Part shown: piece by piece, positions 59,405 through 64,000 of the stretch
How the letters are laid out: each line of letters starts with the position of its first letter
Position numbering within the stretch: the first letter of the stretch is position 1
Assembly: GCA_014529385.2 (NCBI GenBank)
Contig: CM043945.1
Span: forward strand, 139,728,241 to 139,792,240
Length of the DNA stretch: 64,000 nt
Direction: 5' to 3'
From: Adiantum capillus-veneris
Taxonomy: Eukaryota > Streptophyta > Polypodiopsida > Polypodiales > Pteridaceae
Translations under genes and position numbers: made by a program
Notes under the pieces: model-generated
The model's input: the letters and a program-made list of their open reading frames with translations, nothing else
The model's database searches: none
Told to the model about the DNA's origin: nothing

Positions 59405-62400
59405 TTAACCTTGAATGCCGATTGAAGATGAGCAAAAGCTCAACTTCTCCTTGTTGACCACCTTTGTAAACATGTCTGCAGGATTTTCACTTGTATGCAC
59501 CTTTCCTAGCTTTAGTTGTCCCTCTTCCAAAAGAGTGCGTATGAAGTGATATCTCACCTCAATGTGCTTTGTCCTTGAATGAAAGGCTAAGTTCTTCGCA
59601 AGATGTATAGCGCTTTGGCTATCACTGTACAAGACACAATTGTCTTGTTTGAATCCAAGCTCTTCTAAGAATCTGTGAAGCCACAGAATTTCTTTGCTTG
59701 CCTCCGTCATTGCTACATACTCTGCTTCCGTGGTAGAAAGTGAAACCACTTTCTGCAGCTTTGAAGCCCAGCTTACTGCTGTGCCTCCAACCGTGAACAC
59801 ATAGCCAGTAGTGCTCCTTCGAGTATCTTTGTCACCTGCCATATCTGCATCAGTATACCCTTCAAGAAAAATATTAGTTCCTCCAAAATACAAAGCATTT
59901 GTTGTTGTCCCTTTTAGATACCTAAGTATCCACTTCACAGCTTGCCAATGCTCTTTACCTGGGTTGTCCATGAACCTACTCACAACTCCCACTGCATGTG
60001 CAATGTCTGGCCTTGTCCAGACCATAGCATACATTAGAGAACCTACCGCTGTAGCATATGGAACTTTAGACATATAGGCTATCTCCTCTTGTGTCTTTGG
60101 ACACATATCCATCGTTAGTTTAAAATGACCAGCCAAAGGTGTAGAAACTGGTTTTGCATTTTGCATTGCAAACCTTTCTAGTACCTTCTTGATGTAATCT
60201 TCTTGAGATAGCTTTATTGTCTTCTTCGTCCTGTCCCTTGATATTTTCATACCAAGTATCCTCTTTGCAGCACCTAAATCTTTCATTGAAAAAGATTTGG
60301 ACAGCTCCTCTTTTAGGTCTTTGATGTCCTGCATGTTAGCACTTGCAATCAACATGTCATCAACATACAACATTAGGATGATGAATTTCTCATCTCCCAA
60401 ATTCTTCGTGTAGACGCAGTGATCCGAGTTGCATCTTGTGAATCCATGATCCAACATCCATCGATCAAACTTCAAGTACCATTGTCTTGATGCTTGTTTT
60501 AAACCATACAAGCTCTTCTTTAATCTGCAAACCATTTTCTCCTTACCTTTTACTTCATACCCCTTTGGTTGAAGCATGTAGATTTCCTCCTCTAAGTCAC
60601 CGTGAGGGAATGCCGTATTTACATCCATTTGCTCGAGATTTAGATCATGAGCAGCCACAAGGCTTAAGACAAGCCTAATTGAGTTCATTTTTACAACAGG
60701 AGAAAATATTTCATTGAAGTCAATACCTTTCTTTTGAGAAAAACCTTTTACCACAAGCCTAGACTTGTACCTTTTCTTCCCACCTTCTTCTTCCTTTAGC
60801 TTGTACACCCATTTGTTTTGAAGTGCCCGCTTACCTTTAGGCAACTCAACCAACTCCCATGTTTGGTTGCGATGTAGTGAGTCCATCTCCACTTGCATGC
60901 TCTTCGTCCATTCTTCTTTGGATTCATGTTGCATAGCTTCTTCATATGATTCCGGCTCTCCAGAATCTGAGATCAAGAGATGGTTGAAGGAAGGAACAAA
61001 CCTTTCTGGAGGTCTACTTGCTCTTGTAGATCTTCGGGGAATAGGTTGAGGCTCCTCATTTGGTTGACGTTGTTGCACATTGTCAACGTTTGCAGTCCTT
61101 GAGTCTTCACCGTCCTCAAGCTCCATGTACTCATCACCTGTTTCTTTTGTTTGTTTTCTTTCCAAGTAATCTTTGTACATATTTTGTTCGTTAAAAATTA
61201 CATCCCTACTCCTTAAGATTTTACCATCTTTAGGATTCCATAGGCGATACCCAAAGTCTCCTTCTCCATAGCCAATGAAGAAACACTTTTTGGATTTTGC
61301 ATCTAACTTTGATCTTAGGCTTTTATCTATGTGCATGAAAGCCTCACACCCAAACACTTTGAGAAATGCATAATTCACCGGTTTACCTGTCCATGCCTCT
61401 TCTGGAACTCCCCCATCCAATGCCGTTGAGGGTGACCGATTGATTAAGTACACAGACGTACTTACAGCTTTCGCCCAAAGCTCAAGCGGTAGGTCTGCAT
61501 GTAGCCGCATGCTTCGTGCTCGTTCCATGATTGTCCTGTTCATCCTTTCCGAAATACCATTTTGTTGAGGTGTCCTTGGGGTTTTCCTTTGCCTCCGAAT
61601 GCCATTGCTAGCACAAAAGCTTTCAAAAGCTTGGCTGCAATATTCGCCTCCATTGTCGGATCTGAGGCATTTAACCTTGGTACCTGTTTCATTCTCCACA
61701 AAGGCTTTCCACCTTTGAAATATGGAAAATACATCGGATTTATTCTTCATGACATAAACCCATGTTTTTCTAGTCGCATCGTCTATGAATGTTACATAGT
61801 ACAATGAGCCACCAAGTGATGGTGTACTTGCAGGACCCCAACCATCAGAATGAACCAACTCAAGTTTTTTATTTTTTCTTTCATTTCCTGATTTTTGAAA
61901 TTTTACCCTCTTTTGTTTACCATAAACACAATCTTCACAGAACTCTAAGTCCACTTCTTTCAAACCTGGTAGAAGCTTCTTTGTTTGAAGGATTTGCATT
62001 CCTTTGGCACTCATATGCCCAAGTCGGTAGTGCCACACCGCACTGTCAACTTCTGTAGTTGCTGCACAAGCTGAAGGTTGCGTGCTAACAGTACACAAGT
62101 AAAGTGTACCGACTTTTTCACCCTTGGCAACCACCAAAGATCCCTTTGAGATCTTCCACCGTTTGTTTCCGAATGCAATGTTGTGACCTTCATCGTCCAA
62201 TTGTCCTGTAGAGATCAAATTTTTGCGAAGAGAAGGAACATGCCTAACATCTTTAAGCTTCCATTCATTTCCGTTAGCAGTTTTGACAGAAACTGTACCT
62301 TTGCCGACAATCTCACAAGCTTCATCATCTCCCAAGTATACATACCCAAAATTACCTTTGGTGTAGTCTTGGAAATGTTGCTTGTGTGGTGTCGCATGGA

Positions 62401-63295
62401 ATGAAGCCCCGGAATCTACTATCCAGGAATTAGACACATTGTCTAATGAGAGAATTAGAGCATCTTGCTCTACTTTACCTGCCACATTGGCCTCCGATGT
62501 TGGCTTGTTGTCTTGAGACTCTGTCTCCTTCTTCTTCTTGGACCGACAATCCTTCTTGACGTGGCCCTTCTTGCCGCAGTTCCAACATTCAAGAACTGAC
62601 TTTGTGCGTGACTTGCTCCGCCTTGAGCGATCATGACCCTTTTGGTTTTTGAACCTCTCCTTAAGCCTTCCTCTTGTTTCCACTGATAGTGCAGCACTTG
62701 ATGATTCTCCTGTGCTTCTCCTTCGCATTTCCTCGCTTAGGAGAACACCCACAACATCATCAAACTTAAGAGTATTTGTGCCAGAGATAGAATTACTTAC
62801 AGCCATCACAAGGCTGTCCCAACTATCTGGTAGAGATGATAGTATAAGGAGAGCTCGCACTTCGTCATCAAAATTGATTTTCACTGATCGAAGTTGACTT
62901 ATGTTTGTGTTAAAGTCATTTAGGTGTTCTGCAACTGAACCATTCTCTGCCATCTTTAGATTGAACAAGCGCTTCATAAGAAATACCTTATTGGATGCCG
63001 ATGGTTTCTCATAGAAGTCGTCAAGTGACTTCATCAAGTCCTCCGTGGTCTTCATCTCCGAAACATTGAAGGCCACCGTTGACGCCAAGCTTAAGCGGAT
63101 TGTTCCCAGTGCCTTTCGATCAAGGACAATCCATGCTTCATCTGCCATTGTTGCGGGCTTCTTCACAAGACCGCCTAGTGGCAAATAGAGGTCCTTCTGG
63201 TAGAGATAGTCTTCAATCTGCATCTTCCAATGTTGGTAGTTTTTGCCGTTGAACTTCTCAATCTTGAGCTTCCCTTCCTCCGCCATAACTCCCAC
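59405..63295 (-). CDS. Gag-Pol polyprotein of copia element 3
   Basis: 1296 codons, no stop, from ATG at 63295. The Gag domain comes first (FNGKNYQHWKMQIEDYLYQK). Then follow the zinc knuckle CWNCGKKGHVKKDC (residues 237-250), protease WIVDSGASFHATP (Asp at about 294), pre-integrase WHYRLGHMSAKG (Trp 421), and an integrase core with HSDGWGP, DDATRKTWVYVM, LRSDNGGEY and NGISERMNRT. RT has MDVNTAFPHGDLEEEIYM, LYGLKQASRQWY and YVDD (977-980). RNase H has YTDADMAGD, STTEAEYVAM and YSDSQSAIHLAKN. Every catalytic signature is present. One oddity is Pro at about residue 897 in a stretch that is normally TAFLHG; a single T-to-C change would explain it and it may impair RT. The length fits an autonomous plant copia element. 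Confidence 0.94.
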   Translation of the reverse strand: MGVMAEEGKLKIEKFNGKNYQHWKMQIEDYLYQKDLYLPLGGLVKKPATMADEAWIVLDRKALGTIRLSLASTVAFNVSEMKTTEDLMKSLDDFYEKPSASNKVFLMKRLFNLKMAENGSVAEHLNDFNTNISQLRSVKINFDDEVRALLILSSLPDSWDSLVMAVSNSISGTNTLKFDDVVGVLLSEEMRRRSTGESSSAALSVETRGRLKERFKNQKGHDRSRRSKSRTKSVLECWNCGKKGHVKKDCRSKKKKETESQDNKPTSEANVAGKVEQDALILSLDNVSNSWIVDSGASFHATPHKQHFQDYTKGNFGYVYLGDDEACEIVGKGTVSVKTANGNEWKLKDVRHVPSLRKNLISTGQLDDEGHNIAFGNKRWKISKGSLVVAKGEKVGTLYLCTVSTQPSACAATTEVDSAVWHYRLGHMSAKGMQILQTKKLLPGLKEVDLEFCEDCVYGKQKRVKFQKSGNERKNKKLELVHSDGWGPASTPSLGGSLYYVTFIDDATRKTWVYVMKNKSDVFSIFQRWKAFVENETGTKVKCLRSDNGGEYCSQAFESFCASNGIRRQRKTPRTPQQNGISERMNRTIMERARSMRLHADLPLELWAKAVSTSVYLINRSPSTALDGGVPEEAWTGKPVNYAFLKVFGCEAFMHIDKSLRSKLDAKSKKCFFIGYGEGDFGYRLWNPKDGKILRSRDVIFNEQNMYKDYLERKQTKETGDEYMELEDGEDSRTANVDNVQQRQPNEEPQPIPRRSTRASRPPERFVPSFNHLLISDSGEPESYEEAMQHESKEEWTKSMQVEMDSLHRNQTWELVELPKGKRALQNKWVYKLKEEEGGKKRYKSRLVVKGFSQKKGIDFNEIFSPVVKMNSIRLVLSLVAAHDLNLEQMDVNTAFPHGDLEEEIYMLQPKGYEVKGKEKMVCRLKKSLYGLKQASRQWYLKFDRWMLDHGFTRCNSDHCVYTKNLGDEKFIILMLYVDDMLIASANMQDIKDLKEELSKSFSMKDLGAAKRILGMKISRDRTKKTIKLSQEDYIKKVLERFAMQNAKPVSTPLAGHFKLTMDMCPKTQEEIAYMSKVPYATAVGSLMYAMVWTRPDIAHAVGVVSRFMDNPGKEHWQAVKWILRYLKGTTTNALYFGGTNIFLEGYTDADMAGDKDTRRSTTGYVFTVGGTAVSWASKLQKVVSLSTTEAEYVAMTEASKEILWLHRFLEELGFKQDNCVLYSDSQSAIHLAKNLAFHSRTKHIEVRYHFIRTLLEEGQLKLGKVHTSENPADMFTKVVNKEKLSFCSSSIGIQG

Positions 63296-63345
63296 TCAAT
63301 TCAAGGAATCCTTTCCTTGAGATAATTTAGCTACGAGCAAACCTT

Positions 63346-63357
63346 GCTCTGATACCA
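63346..63357 (-). promoter_or_regulatory. Primer-binding site of copia element 3
   Basis: TGGTATCAGAGC on the minus strand, two bases from the 5' LTR, complementary to the 3' end of plant initiator tRNA-Met. It is identical to the site of copia element 1. Confidence 0.9.
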
Positions 63358-63359
63358 AT

Positions 63360-64000
63360 TGTTAGGAAATAAGACGTAGCTAAATAGATAATTGAGTAAA
63401 TTACTTAATGGAGAGAGACAGATTTATATACACGAGATTATAGAGTAGGGAGAGAGAGAGTACACACGATATACGTGGTTCACCCAATGTGGGCTACGTC
63501 CACGGGAAAGCAGCCACTCAATGGCTTTAGTACTTCAAAACAAGAAGTAGTTTACAAAGGGATTATACCCTTAATGGAGCTCCCGCCTTGCTTCACTCTC
63601 ACCACCTCACACTCACCTTGTTGCATCAACTTCACACTATGAAATGCGTGTAGAAATGGCCTCCTTTTATAGGCCAAAAGGGCTGCCCTCTCTTATGAGA
63701 GACAGCCATGTGTAGCCGCCCTTGTGTGAATAAGTCCAAATCGGACCCTCCAATCCGCCCATGTGTGGCCGCCCTTGAGAAGAAAAGTCCGCTTTTGAAT
63801 TCGGCCACCGGCCATTGAATTCGGCCACCGGCCACCGGCCATTGACTTTCGACCATCGGCCACCGGCCATTGACTTCCGACCACCGGCCATCAGCCATTG
63901 ACTACCGGCCACCGGCCAACCGACCGGTTGTTTCCCGGCCGCCGTCCGGCCATAATATTCCGGCGAAAAAGAATATTCCGACGAAAAAAAAAGTCTCGGG
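63360..64000 (-). repeat. 5' LTR of copia element 3, partial
   Basis: Partner of 58529-59344; the first 641 bp on the plus strand are visible. TATAAAA on the minus strand is at 63665-63671. From the partner's length the LTR should end at about 64175. Confidence 0.93.

Larger units (their letters stand above)
58529..64000 (-). mobile_element. Ty1/copia element 3, young, intact frame, runs off the window
   Basis: Minus-strand element of a different copia family. The 3' LTR is 58529-59344 (816 bp, TGTTAGG to CTTAACA), polypurine tract from 59345, gag-pol 59405-63295, primer-binding site 63346-63357 and 5' LTR from 63360, of which 641 bp are in the window. The LTRs differ at about seven of 641 positions, and the whole gag-pol frame is open, so insertion is recent. 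It lies in the leader of copia element 2. Confidence 0.95.

Overview
The window reads as nuclear DNA of a land plant. It holds one intron-containing gene of the plant-specific ALMT anion-channel family, surrounded by plant-type Ty1/copia and Ty3/gypsy LTR retrotransposons, CACTA, MULE and PIF/Harbinger-like DNA transposons, an L1-like LINE and many long dinucleotide microsatellites. The exact lineage cannot be set from the sequence. The Gag-like proteins of the two large elements at 35-53 kb recall types I associate with non-seed plants, but that is a weak impression.

Layout: 0-5.9 kb is gene-poor, with a probable LINE 3' remnant and a tRNA-like SINE candidate. 5.9-9.4 kb (minus) is a complete six-exon ALMT gene, the only convincing host gene. 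10.46-11.25 kb is a PIF/Harbinger-like MITE with a MULE-type MITE inside it; the inner element carries tRNA-like promoter boxes. 12.36-24.7 kb is a three-level nest: an L1-like LINE split by a pol-deleted Ty3-like element (12963-24391), whose 3' LTR is split by a nearly intact Ty1/copia element (18527-24055). 24.7-30.35 kb is a degraded Ty3-like element on the minus strand. 31.4-33.9 kb is a decayed transposase-like coding region. 35.4-42.96 kb is a 7.6-kb element (called A here) with 2.3-2.4-kb LTRs. 43.9-53.3 kb is a CACTA transposase gene split by a 6.5-kb element (called B). From 55.0 kb to the window end, a defective copia copy is interrupted by a young copia element with an uninterrupted 1296-codon gag-pol frame; its 5' LTR runs off the window.

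The most unusual content is elements A and B. Their LTRs look different, but they share primer-binding leader, polypurine tract and a homologous long acidic Gag-like protein. I see no protease, reverse transcriptase or integrase in either, so they look like one family of pol-less LTR retrotransposons that must be mobilised in trans. Other points are a leader segment shared, in the same sense, by a Ty3-like and a Ty1-like element, large microsatellite length differences between LTR partners, and interrupted reading frames (LINE, CACTA) that become continuous when one insertion plus one 4-bp target duplication is subtracted.

Most of the sequence is self-replicating or decayed DNA and does not form a cooperating pathway. 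Stop codons, frameshifts and deletions are noted per element. No sequence-database comparison was possible, so family names rest on motif recognition and element boundaries on repeats read by eye.
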